From Moorella sp. Hama-1 (GTDB lineage Bacteria; Bacillota; DSM-521; Neomoorellales; Neomoorellaceae), in NCBI RefSeq assembly GCF_023734095.1, contig NZ_AP024620.1:430501-494500 (forward strand): 64,000 nucleotides of DNA. The letters are read 5' to 3'. This document shows positions 1-8,308 of this stretch, piece after piece. Every line of letters begins with the position of its first letter. Position 1 is the first letter of the stretch. The notes under the pieces are model-generated. The model did no database searches, had not been told where the DNA came from, and saw nothing but the letters and a program-made list of their open reading frames with translations. The position numbers were made by a program, and so were the translations under genes.

Positions 1-2
1 TC

Positions 3-1184
3 ATCGGTTTAACCGTAAACAAGGACGGGTTACCCATTTTAGGTCAGAGCCTGGACGGCAATACGAGTGATAAGTCCTGGTATCCTCAGGTTATTGAGGA
101 ATTGGTGCAAAACTTCAGCCCGGCAAAGCTTAAAGAGATCATCTTTGTGGCGGACTGCGCCCTGGTAACCAAGGATAACCTGGCGCTGCTGGTCCAGGAG
201 GAAGAAAACAAACCAGCCCTCCAATTCATCTCCCTGTTACCGGAGAACTTTGGCCTTAACAAGGAGATCAAAGCCGAGGCCTTTCACACCGGCGCCTGGC
301 AGGAGATCGGGAATTTAAGCCAGAAGGAAGACGCCGCCAGGTATAAAAGCCAGAGCTTTGTCCGGGAAATAGACGGCAAGGACTTCCGGTTAATCGTAGT
401 TCACTCCACGACCTTGGATAAACGCAAAGAGAAGAGCCTCTTAAAAAAGTGGGCCAAGCAAAAGGAAACTTTAGCAAAGGCCGCCCGGGAACTCTCCCGG
501 CGTCCCTTCGCCTGTGATGCCGATGCCAGGAAAGCCATAGAGCTCTTCTGCCAGGAATACCGCCACCAACCTTTCATCTTCAAGGGTACAGTTACTGAAG
601 AGATAGAGAGCAGCTATGCCAAACGGGGGCGGCCCAAGAAAGAAGAGCAGCCCCAGAACACAGTTGTTTACCATGCCTACATCCAGGTAGATGAAGATCC
701 GGAAGCAATGGCCCAGGAGAAGGACCTGGCTTCCACCTTCGTCCTTATTACCAATCTCATGGATACCGCAGCCTACCCCGACGGGGAAGTGCTCAAGGAG
801 TATAAGGAACAGAACGCTGTCGAGAGGCAGTTCCGTTTTCTTAAACAGCCGGTCCTCCTGGGGCCTATCTTTCTCAAAAACAAGGACCGGGTAGAAGCCA
901 TGTCCTTCGTCTTTCAGTTAGCCCTTCTGGTGGCAGCTTACCTGGAGTATCGGGTTAGAAAAAATCTGGAGCAACAAGAGGCTCCTTTAATCCTGCCGGG
1001 CAAGAGGAAAAGTACTAACCCTACGGCCCGGGCACTCCTGGAGATGTTTGATTATCTCCTGGTAGTTAAACAAGGTCCGGACAGGGCGTTAATCAATTAC
1101 CACGGTTCGGAGGTGATTAGAGCCCTTGAACTCGCGGGGTTCGGTAAGGAAATCTACCTTTTCCCACCTAGCGGTGGTGGGTAG
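3..1184 (+). CDS. IS1634-type (IS4 superfamily) transposase, 5' part cut by the window edge
   Basis: DDE transposase of an insertion sequence. The frame is already open at base 3, so only about 393 C-terminal residues are visible. The start of the visible part (GLTVNKDGLPILGQSLDGN) is typical of IS1634-like enzymes. A second catalytic Asp is plausible in VADCALVTKDNL, and the catalytic Glu in EYKEQNAVERQFRFLK, a Y-x-E-type signature near the C terminus. The reading frame has no internal stop, so the copy may be functional. The terminal inverted repeat beyond 1184 was not identified because the left end lies outside the window. It is a chromosomal IS, separate from the large element that begins near 11.65 kb. 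Confidence 0.85.
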   Translation: MGLTVNKDGLPILGQSLDGNTSDKSWYPQVIEELVQNFSPAKLKEIIFVADCALVTKDNLALLVQEEENKPALQFISLLPENFGLNKEIKAEAFHTGAWQEIGNLSQKEDAARYKSQSFVREIDGKDFRLIVVHSTTLDKRKEKSLLKKWAKQKETLAKAARELSRRPFACDADARKAIELFCQEYRHQPFIFKGTVTEEIESSYAKRGRPKKEEQPQNTVVYHAYIQVDEDPEAMAQEKDLASTFVLITNLMDTAAYPDGEVLKEYKEQNAVERQFRFLKQPVLLGPIFLKNKDRVEAMSFVFQLALLVAAYLEYRVRKNLEQQEAPLILPGKRKSTNPTARALLEMFDYLLVVKQGPDRALINYHGSEVIRALELAGFGKEIYLFPPSGGG

Positions 1185-1240
1185 GAATATTTTTTAAGGC
1201 CCCCCAAAAATGTTGGTAACTATATCCAGAGGTGCGGAAT

Positions 1241-2728
1241 GTGGGTTATATGTTACTCTGGCAATTACCAGGACGGCAAGCCGGAAAGGATCATCCGGCC
1301 CTGGTATATCACGACGGGACGACTACATACGGTGAACTGATTGAACGGCTCGGCGCTTACGCCAATTTATTCCGCTCCCTGGGCCTGGAGCCCGGTGAGC
1401 GCATAGCCATCTGTGCCCCCAACTGCCCGGAATTTATCTACAGCTACCTCGGGGGTATCCAGGGCGGAGGTATTGTCGTTCCCCTGAATCTGATGCTGAC
1501 CCGGGAAGAAATTGCTTTCATTATCCGTGACTCCGGGTGTAGTATCCTGGCAATTCACCGGTCAATCATTGACCGCCTGGGATTAAAGCCCCAGGAGACG
1601 GCAGCCCTGGGTTTGAAGCGCCTGCTGGTCCTGGAGGAATCTACTACCGCCAGGGCCCTGGCGACGCCGCCGATGCCGCCAGTCGATACAACCGAGGAGG
1701 AAGTCTGTGCCTTCCTTTATACCTCCGGCACTACCGGCCGGCCTAAAGGGGCTATGCTCAGCCACCGCAATTTCCTGGCGGATATAGAGGCCCTAGATGC
1801 CGTTTCTGACCTGGGCCTGGAGGATAATTTCCTCTGCGTTTTACCCATGTTCCACAGCTTTGCCTGGACGACCAGCGTCCTCCTGCCTTTATACCTGGGC
1901 AGCACTATTACTATCAAAGAATCCTTCCAACCCAAAGATACTCTGAAAACCCTGGCGGAAGAAGATATCACCGTCTTTTGCGGCGTGCCTTCTATGTATG
2001 CCATCCTCTGGCGCCTGGCGGAGGAGGGGCAGTTCAAGACTCTCAAGCTTGCTATCTCCGGTGGGGCGCCCTTGGCGGCAGAGATCCAGCGGGGCTTTGA
2101 GGCTAAATTTGCCTTCCCCCTGGTGGAAGGCTATGGCCTTTCCGAAGCGGCGCCGGTGGTTTGCCTGAATCCTTTGGACGGCGTACGCAAACCGGGGTCC
2201 ATCGGCCTGCCCCTACCTGGCGTGGAGGTCAGGGTGGTGGACGATAATGATCGGGATGTACCCCGGGGCGAGGTTGGTGAACTTATCGTCCGTGGACCCA
2301 ATGTCATGTCCGGTTATTATAACCAGCCCGAAGAATCGGCTGCGGCCCTGCGTGGCGGCTGGCTGCATACCGGCGACCTGGTCCGCCAGGATGAAGACGG
2401 CTATCTATATGTTGTTGATCGCAAGAAGGATATGATCATCCTGGGTGGCTTTAACGTCTATCCCCGGGAGGTGGAAGAGGTCCTGCTGACCCACCCGGAC
2501 GTTCTGGAGGCGGCAGTGGTCGGCGTTGGCGACCCGGTAAAGGGGGAGACGGTCAAGGCCTTTATCGTCCTCAAGGAAGGAGCAACAGTGGAGCGGCGCC
2601 AGCTGCAGGAATTTCTGCGGGAGCACCTGGCAATTTATAAGATCCCGCGGCTCTTTGAGTTCGTGCCGGAGCTGCCCAAGGGCCCGACGGGTAAAGTCAT
2701 GAAGAAATTACTCAAGGAGCGGTCATAA
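1241..2728 (+). CDS. Long-chain fatty-acid-CoA ligase (acyl-CoA synthetase)
   Basis: ANL-superfamily adenylating enzyme that activates a carboxylic acid to acyl-AMP and then acyl-CoA in the cytoplasm. The phosphate-binding loop TSGTTGRPKGAML lies near residue 160, followed by GYGLSEAAP, the hinge region HTGDLVRQDEDGYLYVVDRK with the ribose-binding Asp, GFNVYPREVEEVL, and the C-terminal catalytic Lys in PTGKVMKK. At about 495 aa it has the usual length. I prefer GTG at 1241 because AGAGGTG (1228-1234) lies six bases upstream; GTG 1232 overlaps that site and ATG 1250 is the other option. The chain length of the substrate cannot be read from the sequence. It stands alone, between the IS and an HD-GYP gene. 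Confidence 0.88.
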   Translation: MGYMLLWQLPGRQAGKDHPALVYHDGTTTYGELIERLGAYANLFRSLGLEPGERIAICAPNCPEFIYSYLGGIQGGGIVVPLNLMLTREEIAFIIRDSGCSILAIHRSIIDRLGLKPQETAALGLKRLLVLEESTTARALATPPMPPVDTTEEEVCAFLYTSGTTGRPKGAMLSHRNFLADIEALDAVSDLGLEDNFLCVLPMFHSFAWTTSVLLPLYLGSTITIKESFQPKDTLKTLAEEDITVFCGVPSMYAILWRLAEEGQFKTLKLAISGGAPLAAEIQRGFEAKFAFPLVEGYGLSEAAPVVCLNPLDGVRKPGSIGLPLPGVEVRVVDDNDRDVPRGEVGELIVRGPNVMSGYYNQPEESAAALRGGWLHTGDLVRQDEDGYLYVVDRKKDMIILGGFNVYPREVEEVLLTHPDVLEAAVVGVGDPVKGETVKAFIVLKEGATVERRQLQEFLREHLAIYKIPRLFEFVPELPKGPTGKVMKKLLKERS

Positions 2729-2914
2729 GGGACTACTGCTTGATCAGCCACCGGGCCCACCCGGGCCGGTACACCGACCCACACCATACAACCCGGGTGT
2801 CTGTATGGCTGTTTAAGAGGGGCATACCCATGCCGGTACGGACCAGGGTTATTGTCGCGGGCTTTTCCCGATGTGTGAAATATGTTTAATTAAGGTGTTC
2901 TTTGTCAAAGGGAC
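2729..2914. other. Intergenic region with inverted repeats
   Basis: GC-rich stretch after the acyl-CoA ligase. It holds a hairpin, CCATACA paired with TGTATGG around 2787-2811, and nested CCCGGG segments. It may act as a terminator, but no clean T-run follows. Confidence 0.35.
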
Positions 2915-2943
2915 TTGAGAAGGTACATTTTTTAGGTTAAAAT
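2915..2943 (+). promoter_or_regulatory. Sigma-A-like promoter of the HD-GYP-like gene
   Basis: TTGAGA at 2915-2920 and TAAAAT at 2938-2943, separated by 17 bases, about 30 bases upstream of the start codon. Read directly from the sequence; transcription from it is inferred. Confidence 0.6.
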
Positions 2944-2972
2944 GGTAGCAGGCGGGAAGAGGAGTGGTCCCG

Positions 2973-3554
2973 GTGATGGTGGCATCTGAAGCAGCAGTAT
3001 TACTGGAACGCCTGCGTAACCACAGTATGACGACATACCAGCACTCCTGCAACGTTGGTAGCCTGGCCGGGGCCCTGGCGGAAGGCTTGGGGCTACAGCA
3101 AGATGAAGTGAATATCATCGCTCTGGGTGGCCTGCTCCATGACATCGGCAAAGCGCGGGTGCGGGCAGCTATCTTGCATAAGGCGGCCCGGTTGTCCCCG
3201 GAAGAATGGGAAGTTATGCGCCGCCATCCAGACTTCGGCGTCCAGATCCTGGCCGACAAAGAGGAGTTCGAGGTTATCCAGCCCCTGGTGGCCTACCATC
3301 ACGAGCGCTGGGACGGGCATGGCTACCACGGGCTGGGAAGGGAGGATATCCCCCTGGGGGCCCGGATTATTACCCTGTCAGATGCCTTTGACGCCATGAC
3401 CTCCAGCCGGGCCTACCAGTATTCCAAGAATCTGCAGGCCGGTATCCAGGAACTGGCAGCCGGAGCAGGTAAGCAGTTTGATCCCCGCCTGGTGGAATTG
3501 TTTTTCGAGATCATGCCGGATGTATTGAAGCGTAACAGCCGCCGGGCGTCGTAA
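2973..3554 (+). CDS. HD-GYP-like phosphohydrolase
   Basis: Stand-alone HD-domain protein of about 193 aa, related to cyclic-di-GMP phosphodiesterases of the HD-GYP type. It shows an early His (YQHSCNVG), the metal-binding HDIGK near residue 56, and the downstream HHERWDGHGY segment near 110. The next residue is His where HD-GYP proteins usually have Pro, then LSDAFDAMTSSRAYQ. No sensory or receiver domain is attached. GAAGAGGAG at about 2956-2963 favours GTG 2973 or ATG 2976 over GTG 2964. The substrate is not proven: the altered GYP motif could mean another nucleotide. A candidate promoter lies at 2915-2943 and a hairpin follows the gene. Confidence 0.8.
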   Translation: MMVASEAAVLLERLRNHSMTTYQHSCNVGSLAGALAEGLGLQQDEVNIIALGGLLHDIGKARVRAAILHKAARLSPEEWEVMRRHPDFGVQILADKEEFEVIQPLVAYHHERWDGHGYHGLGREDIPLGARIITLSDAFDAMTSSRAYQYSKNLQAGIQELAAGAGKQFDPRLVELFFEIMPDVLKRNSRRAS

Positions 3555-3608
3555 TAGCAACAGTTGACGATAGAGATTCAGGTGCTTAGTACAACGGGTA
3601 ATAAGCAA

Positions 3609-3636
3609 AAGCCACCGTATGCCGCGGTGGCTTAAA
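3609..3636. terminator. Hairpin terminator between convergent genes
   Basis: AAGCCACC at 3609-3616 pairs with GGTGGCTT at 3626-3633. It lies between the HD-GYP-like gene (+) and the 147-aa gene (-). The T-run is weak on both strands. Confidence 0.55.
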
Positions 3637-3688
3637 TGTTGGTGCCGACAGTAGGAAGCGATCGTCACTATAGATTGGGCCAGAAAGG

Positions 3689-4132
3689 TCAATTCCCTTT
3701 CCGGTCCTGGTAGGCCTTTAGCAACCTGGCCCCGATTTCCCGATTATGACGGTTGAGCTGCATTAGGTAGGTGAAGACGCTGCCTTCATAATCAAAGTTT
3801 TCGCCCAGGAGGGCCAGTTCCAGGGCGCGGCGCGTTACATTGATAACGCACTCCTCCTCGTGGTTGTCGCGGCAATTCTGGCATTGGAGCAGAACCTCCA
3901 CCAGGGCGTTGATTAAGTCCTCTTGATAATAGACCCGCAGGTCGTCCTGGGGGACCAGTTCATGGCCCCGGGGGATGCGGGAGGTGTTTTTCTGCCGGGC
4001 GTAGGCCAGGGCCGTCTGGGCGAAGCCAACAAGGCAGTGGGTCCGGTTGCAGGTGCCGCACTCACTCTCGGTTTTACAGCAGCGATCGATAAACTCTTGC
4101 ATCCTGTCCAGGTCAATGTTACGTGCAGCCAT
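3689..4132 (-). CDS. Conserved hypothetical Cys-rich protein
   Basis: Soluble 147-aa protein of unknown function. It begins MAARNIDLDRMQEFIDRCC and carries several cysteines: CCKTESECGTCNRTHC in the N-terminal third and CQNCRDNHEEEC in the middle. They are spaced as if to bind zinc or an Fe-S cluster. The rest is predicted helical. ATG 4132 is preceded on the minus strand by a good GGGAGG site. It is probably transcribed with neighbours near the siroheme reductase, which lies upstream on the same strand with about 150 bases between them. No family function is claimed. Confidence 0.65.
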   Translation of the reverse strand: MAARNIDLDRMQEFIDRCCKTESECGTCNRTHCLVGFAQTALAYARQKNTSRIPRGHELVPQDDLRVYYQEDLINALVEVLLQCQNCRDNHEEECVINVTRRALELALLGENFDYEGSVFTYLMQLNRHNREIGARLLKAYQDRKGN

Positions 4133-4285
4133 GATAAAAGACCTCCCTCTTTTAAGGTCACTTTTGAATGTAAGTAGCTCTTCAGTGGCCGGGTATCCCT
4201 ACGTTCGGGCGGGTAGATCTAAAAGACATTGCCAGCAGCTGGCAACAGCCAGGACCAGAGCGGGTCGGATGGTTACAGCGTGCGG

Positions 4286-4996
4286 CTAAAACCCGGCAAA
4301 GCTCAAAAAATCATTTTCCTCCGGCGGGCGGTAGGGATCCAGGAAGCCCTCCGGGGGGAGAAAGTCCTCCAGGCCGACTCGTTTGATAGTGTTGCAGAGG
4401 CGTTCCCTGGGCTCGGCTAGGGCGTCGTAGCGCTCCAGGACTTGCTCCAGCAGGGCACTGACCCCATCGCCGGTAATGCCGGCGGCTATCCGGGTGGCGT
4501 GGACGGGTTTGCGGCTGCCGCCCCGGCCGCCTATGTAGATGTCATAAGTATCACTGCCGGTGGCGATGATACCGTAATCAGCGCAGAGGGGATCGGTGCA
4601 ACCCCGGTGGCAACCAGCCAGGGCGATTTTGAAATCACAGGGTGTGCGCCGGTTCATAAAGCGGTCCTGGAGCTGGCCGCCTAGTTCAAAGACGTCGCTT
4701 AAGGCCCGCTGGCAGAGGTCTTTATTACCGGCACAGGCTTTGACGTTGCGTACTGTCTCGCCGAAAACGCCGACCTTTAATCCCAGGGCGGTAACACCGG
4801 CCCGCAGCTCCTCCAGGCGGTTTTCCGGGATGATAAAGATCAGGGTCTGGCGCGTGGTCATCTTGCAGTACCGGCACTCCAGGGAGCGGGCCAGGGTCCC
4901 AAGGCCGGCCAGCTGTTCTGGAGTCAGAAGGCCACATCGGCCGACGATACCTACCCCCAGATAACCGGAGCGTTGTTGAAAGATAGCATCACCCAT
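4286..4996 (-). CDS. Small siroheme/[4Fe-4S] nitrite-sulfite reductase-like protein
   Basis: 236-aa protein with the ferredoxin-like half-domain early (residues 1-75) and a siroheme/4Fe-4S binding domain. The cluster ligands are ACAGNKDLC (Cys-x5-Cys, near residue 87) and AGCHRGC (Cys-x3-Cys, near residue 127), as in nitrite/sulfite reductases. A single-domain enzyme this short resembles the low-molecular-weight assimilatory-type sulfite reductase of anaerobes. It probably reduces sulfite or a related oxyanion in the cytoplasm; the electron donor is not encoded nearby. About 220 bases of AT-rich upstream DNA separate it from the divergent zinc-ribbon gene. Confidence 0.82.
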   Translation of the reverse strand: MGDAIFQQRSGYLGVGIVGRCGLLTPEQLAGLGTLARSLECRYCKMTTRQTLIFIIPENRLEELRAGVTALGLKVGVFGETVRNVKACAGNKDLCQRALSDVFELGGQLQDRFMNRRTPCDFKIALAGCHRGCTDPLCADYGIIATGSDTYDIYIGGRGGSRKPVHATRIAAGITGDGVSALLEQVLERYDALAEPRERLCNTIKRVGLEDFLPPEGFLDPYRPPEENDFLSFAGF

Positions 4997-5219
4997 AGTT
5001 CCACCTCCAATATTAATAGTAATAATTCTTCATAAGGGGAGGGAATTCCTGCTTATAGGGAAAACTTAACCGGGCCATAATAAACTTAATGATTTATTGC
5101 CTGGAACCTCTTTTGTCACGGGTCTGATTTGCTTTATCCATACTGGAAAATGGCAAAGCAGTTTAGAGGTTCCGGCAAAGAATCACAGAATAAATAGGAA
5201 CTAAGGAGGGACTTAAGCC

Positions 5220-5375
5220 ATGGGCGCTGATAATGCCCCCCTGAGTTATCGCTGCAGTCGCTGCGGCAACACCTTTAAGGTCAACCCTGGTAATCCCAAC
5301 GTTTGCCCTATCTGTGGCTTTAACTGCGGCCCGGATAAATGCCGACGATTGGAAACCTCTGATGAGGGCTATTAA
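5220..5375 (+). CDS. Small zinc-ribbon / rubredoxin-like protein
   Basis: 51-aa protein beginning MGADNAPLSYRCSRCGNTF. The Cys pairs CSRC and CPIC, with further cysteines in FNCGPDKC, match a small zinc-ribbon or rubrerythrin-like metal knuckle. The start is well supported by AAGGAGGG at about 5203-5210. It lies divergent from the siroheme reductase gene and upstream of queG. The function may be redox or structural; the family is not certain. Confidence 0.7.
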   Translation: MGADNAPLSYRCSRCGNTFKVNPGNPNVCPICGFNCGPDKCRRLETSDEGY

Positions 5376-5585
5376 GATCAGGCAGGGGCTGGCCGGCATA
5401 GGTGGAGCCAGGCAACACCACCGCTGAGTAAGACCCGGCATCAAGCTGCCGCGCCGGGAACCACTGAACACGGAGACAAGCCCGGAATAAGGCTTTGACT
5501 GGATGCCGCAGCAGAAGCCTGTTTCAGGTAGGGTTTTTGCTGCAGGTGAGGATAGACGGAGGATAAGGGAAGGGGGGAGTAGGAG
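5376..5585 (+). other. Possible structured leader upstream of queG
   Basis: 210 bases without a credible gene but rich in inverted repeats: GGTGG/CCACC near 5400-5425, CCCGGC/GCCGGG near 5431-5460, AAGCC/GGCTT near 5480-5500, and a GCAGC-bracketed element ending in GGGTTTTTGCTGC near 5505-5545. It could be a leader RNA or just GC-rich spacer. I looked for a cobalamin riboswitch, because QueG uses cobalamin, and could not match its core. Confidence 0.3.
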
Positions 5586-6740
5586 ATGCGGACTAAAGAA
5601 CTGCAGGCCTGGGCTGCGGCCCGGGGTCTGGTCCTGGGGGTGGCCCCGGTGCGGACCTTCGAGGAAGGCCGGGCGGCCCTGGAGTGGCGTACCCGGCAGG
5701 GCTTCAGTACGCCCTTTGCCGCCGGCCGGCCGGAGGAGCGTTACCGGCCGGAGCTCCTTTACCCGGAGGCCCGCTCCCTGGTGGTGGTAGCCCGGCCCCA
5801 TCCCCCGTTCTTCCTGCAGCCTGGACCGGGGCAGGGGGTTATCGCCCGCTATGCCCTGGGGCCCGATTACCATGAAGAATTGGGGGACGATTTGCGGGAA
5901 CTGGCCGGGCTCTTAGAGGCGGCCGGTGCCCGCCTGGCAATCGTCCAGGTAGACAGTGGCCCCCTCCTGGAGCGGGAGGCAGCCCGGTTGGCCGGCCTGG
6001 GGTACTACGGTGCCAGCTGCAACCTGATTATTCCCGGCCTGGGAACAGCCTTTAGCCTTGGCCTGGTTATTACTGACCTGGAGCTGGAGCCTGGCGAACC
6101 ACTGGCCATGGCCACCTGCCGCAACTGTGGCCGCTGTCTGGCGGCCTGCCCCACCAGCGCCCTCCTGGCTCCCGGGCGCATGAATCCCGAACTCTGTCTC
6201 TCTTACCTGACTCAGAAGCGGGGGTTTATCCCACCGGAGCTGCGGCCGGCCCTGGGGGGCCGTATCTGGGGCTGCGACGCTTGCCAGGAGGTCTGCCCTG
6301 AGAATCGCCAGGCGGGGGGGGCTGCATCCCTGCCAGGAGATAGACTGCTACGCGCCGGTTCGTCCTGCCCAGGGGCCAGCGATGCTGCCGGTAGTCCCCC
6401 GGCCGAGCCTTACCATTTAACCTATCCCGACTTGGCGACCATCCTGGCCCTGGATAAGGCCAGCTTTAACCGTATCTTCAAGGGTACGGCCCTGGCCTGG
6501 CGGGGGAAGACCGTTCTGCAGCGCAACGCGGCCATCGCCCTGGGCAACCTGGGCGATCCGGCGGCCCGGGTACCCCTCCAGCAGGCCCTGCACACCCCGG
6601 CGGCCATCCTGCGGGCCCACGCCGCCTGGGCCCTGGGCCGCCTGGGACCGGCCGGCCGCCGGGCCCTGGCCGGGGCTATAGCTACAGAGGGAGATCCCCT
6701 GGTCCGCCGGGAGATTCAGGCGGCCCTGGACGGCCGCTGA
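5586..6740 (+). CDS. queG: Epoxyqueuosine reductase QueG
   Basis: Cobalamin-dependent iron-sulfur enzyme that reduces epoxyqueuosine in tRNA, the last step of queuosine synthesis. The 384-aa protein has the N-terminal DUF1730-like reductase domain, the first cluster motif CRNCGRCLAACP near residue 178, and the second, CDACQEVCPENRQ, near residue 230. A HEAT-like C-terminal region (LGNLGDPAARVPLQQAL, LGRLGPAGRRAL) is typical of the tRNA-binding end. The insert after the second motif (GGAASLPGDRLLR and onward) is longer than usual. ATG 5586 follows a GGGGGGAGTAGGAG site. A strong terminator lies about 160 bases downstream. Confidence 0.92.
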   Translation: MRTKELQAWAAARGLVLGVAPVRTFEEGRAALEWRTRQGFSTPFAAGRPEERYRPELLYPEARSLVVVARPHPPFFLQPGPGQGVIARYALGPDYHEELGDDLRELAGLLEAAGARLAIVQVDSGPLLEREAARLAGLGYYGASCNLIIPGLGTAFSLGLVITDLELEPGEPLAMATCRNCGRCLAACPTSALLAPGRMNPELCLSYLTQKRGFIPPELRPALGGRIWGCDACQEVCPENRQAGGAASLPGDRLLRAGSSCPGASDAAGSPPAEPYHLTYPDLATILALDKASFNRIFKGTALAWRGKTVLQRNAAIALGNLGDPAARVPLQQALHTPAAILRAHAAWALGRLGPAGRRALAGAIATEGDPLVRREIQAALDGR

Positions 6741-6897
6741 AGCCGGTAGCGGCTTAGAGCTAAGTTAACCAGGATGAAGAACATGCCGCCATATGAACAT
6801 GTCGCTCTTTGGAGCCGCTGGAGCGGGGACAATACCAGGCCCCTGGGCCGCCCGTGCCAGGACCCAGGAACAGTGTGATGGCCATTAAAATCGCTAA

Positions 6898-6930
6898 AAA
6901 CCCCCGGCGAGTGGAAACTGCCGGGGGTTT
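6898..6930. terminator. Bidirectional intrinsic terminator
   Basis: AAACCCCCGGC (6898-6908) pairs with GCCGGGGGTTT (6920-6930). The A and T ends allow it to work for both convergent genes, queG and pgiA. Confidence 0.85.
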
Positions 6931-6953
6931 GCTATTTCGGGTGAACCTGGCCT

Positions 6954-7688
6954 TTACTTCAAGAGCTTAAAGGCCTCAGGTTCAGCTACAAAGGCCTCAT
7001 AGAGGGACTTGTTTTTCACCGCAGCTACGGGTTGGGTCAGGCTGGGGGCGGCCACCAGCTTCAGGGCGACGGAATTCTGGTAGCGGGGATTCTTGACGAA
7101 ATCACCTTTCCCGTCCTCACCCTGGAGGTAGTAGTATGCTGCCCCGCTTTTTTCCCGGAAGGGGCCGTAGAGGGAAGAGAAGTGGCTCTCAATTAGGTTG
7201 GCCATGACCAGGGGCTTGTCGCCCGGGTTGATGGTTACGTGGCCATAGGCGGGGGGAATAAAAACCTTGTCACCCTTTTTGGCTTCGATGGCCATGACCT
7301 CTTCGACATCGCCGCTGCGATTATTCTTTTGAAAGAGGTAAATGGCCTCCCCCTCCAGGACCTCGTAGTATTCGGGGTAGGTCTCGGAGGAATGGGGTTT
7401 CAGGGGGTGAAAGTGGCCTACGGTTTTAATGTATTCCTTGCCGATGGTACCGGGCAAGACGACAGTAAGGTCATAGCGAATATCGTGCTGCTGGTAGAGT
7501 TCCTGATCATTATCCAGGTACACGCCCCGGTACATATAATAAAGGGGCCGGTCGCTGGGGGGGACTTCGGCGTATAATACCGGCAGGGCGTCGGCCAGGC
7601 GCCGGACGTCTGGTTCCGGGGCCTTAACCCCGGGGGCAAAGGTCAACAGACCGCTTGTTTCGACGGTAAAATGCTTACCTGAAAGCAT
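6954..7688 (-). CDS. pgiA: Cupin-type (archaeal-type) glucose-6-phosphate isomerase
   Basis: Metal-dependent cupin isomerase interconverting glucose-6-phosphate and fructose-6-phosphate. The 244-aa sequence carries the GHFHP motif, the SETYPEYYEVLEGEA metal-binding segment, and a second cupin motif FIPPAYGHVTINPGDKP. This family is unrelated to the common PGI fold and occurs in archaea and a few anaerobic bacteria. ATG 7688 has AAGGAGGTCAG upstream. A single-gene unit, closed by the terminator at 6898-6930. Confidence 0.9.
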   Translation of the reverse strand: MLSGKHFTVETSGLLTFAPGVKAPEPDVRRLADALPVLYAEVPPSDRPLYYMYRGVYLDNDQELYQQHDIRYDLTVVLPGTIGKEYIKTVGHFHPLKPHSSETYPEYYEVLEGEAIYLFQKNNRSGDVEEVMAIEAKKGDKVFIPPAYGHVTINPGDKPLVMANLIESHFSSLYGPFREKSGAAYYYLQGEDGKGDFVKNPRYQNSVALKLVAAPSLTQPVAAVKNKSLYEAFVAEPEAFKLLK

Positions 7689-7771
7689 GGAGGCTGACCT
7701 CCTTGAAGATTTTTCTTTTCCATTATAACCTAATGGTACTAAAAAACAACCCTTTCCCGGTTTCCTAGGTG

Positions 7772-8140
7772 TTAAGATTTCTGCTGGCCGTACATTTCCC
7801 GGAAAATTTTGGTGATAACCCGCTTTTCCTCTTCGTCAAAGAGACGGGTAACGGAAAACTCCACTACCGTCGTCAGGGAACCATCCGGCAACTCGTAGAT
7901 CTCCGATTTGACAATGCGGCCGTAGCCCAGGACCTCTTCACTTTTGGTGACAATTAGGGCCTCCATGCCTACCGGATGGGCCAGCTTATGGCCCTGGCGA
8001 AAAAAGCCCAGGATGATATTGCCGCTGCTCCGTTTCCACAGGAGCAGGTTTTCCCCATCCCCTTTTTGCTCGCACGGTTCCTGGGGCAGTTCATCCACAG
8101 GCAGGCGGATCAGCCAGGTAAACTCGTATTTATACCCCAT
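7772..8140 (-). CDS. Conserved hypothetical protein
   Basis: About 122 aa beginning MGYKYEFTWLIRLP, rich in beta strands (FTWLIRLP, GNIILGFFRQGHKL, TTVVEFSVTRLF). There is no signal peptide or membrane segment. GAGGTG about six bases before ATG 8140 supports this start; ATG 8146 is possible. A longer reading from 8185 lacks a suitable ribosome site. Divergent from prkA. Function not recognised. Confidence 0.6.
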   Translation of the reverse strand: MGYKYEFTWLIRLPVDELPQEPCEQKGDGENLLLWKRSSGNIILGFFRQGHKLAHPVGMEALIVTKSEEVLGYGRIVKSEIYELPDGSLTTVVEFSVTRLFDEEEKRVITKIFREMYGQQKS

Positions 8141-8308
8141 ACCCATCACCTCGCCGCTATTTTTTGCCGATCCTCCTATTATCATTCGGCCTTTTATCGT
8201 TTTTTCCTGCTTCTGTCAGTTCCCTTCTTTTTTGGGGAGCAACTTCATATTATATAATACTCCCGCATATGGCAGCCTGCTATTTTTACCGGGAAGGAGG
8301 AAGAGCCG

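Noticed and set aside
5376-5585. Cobalamin riboswitch before queG
   Set aside because: The GCCACTG and GGGAAGG-type core elements do not align in order.
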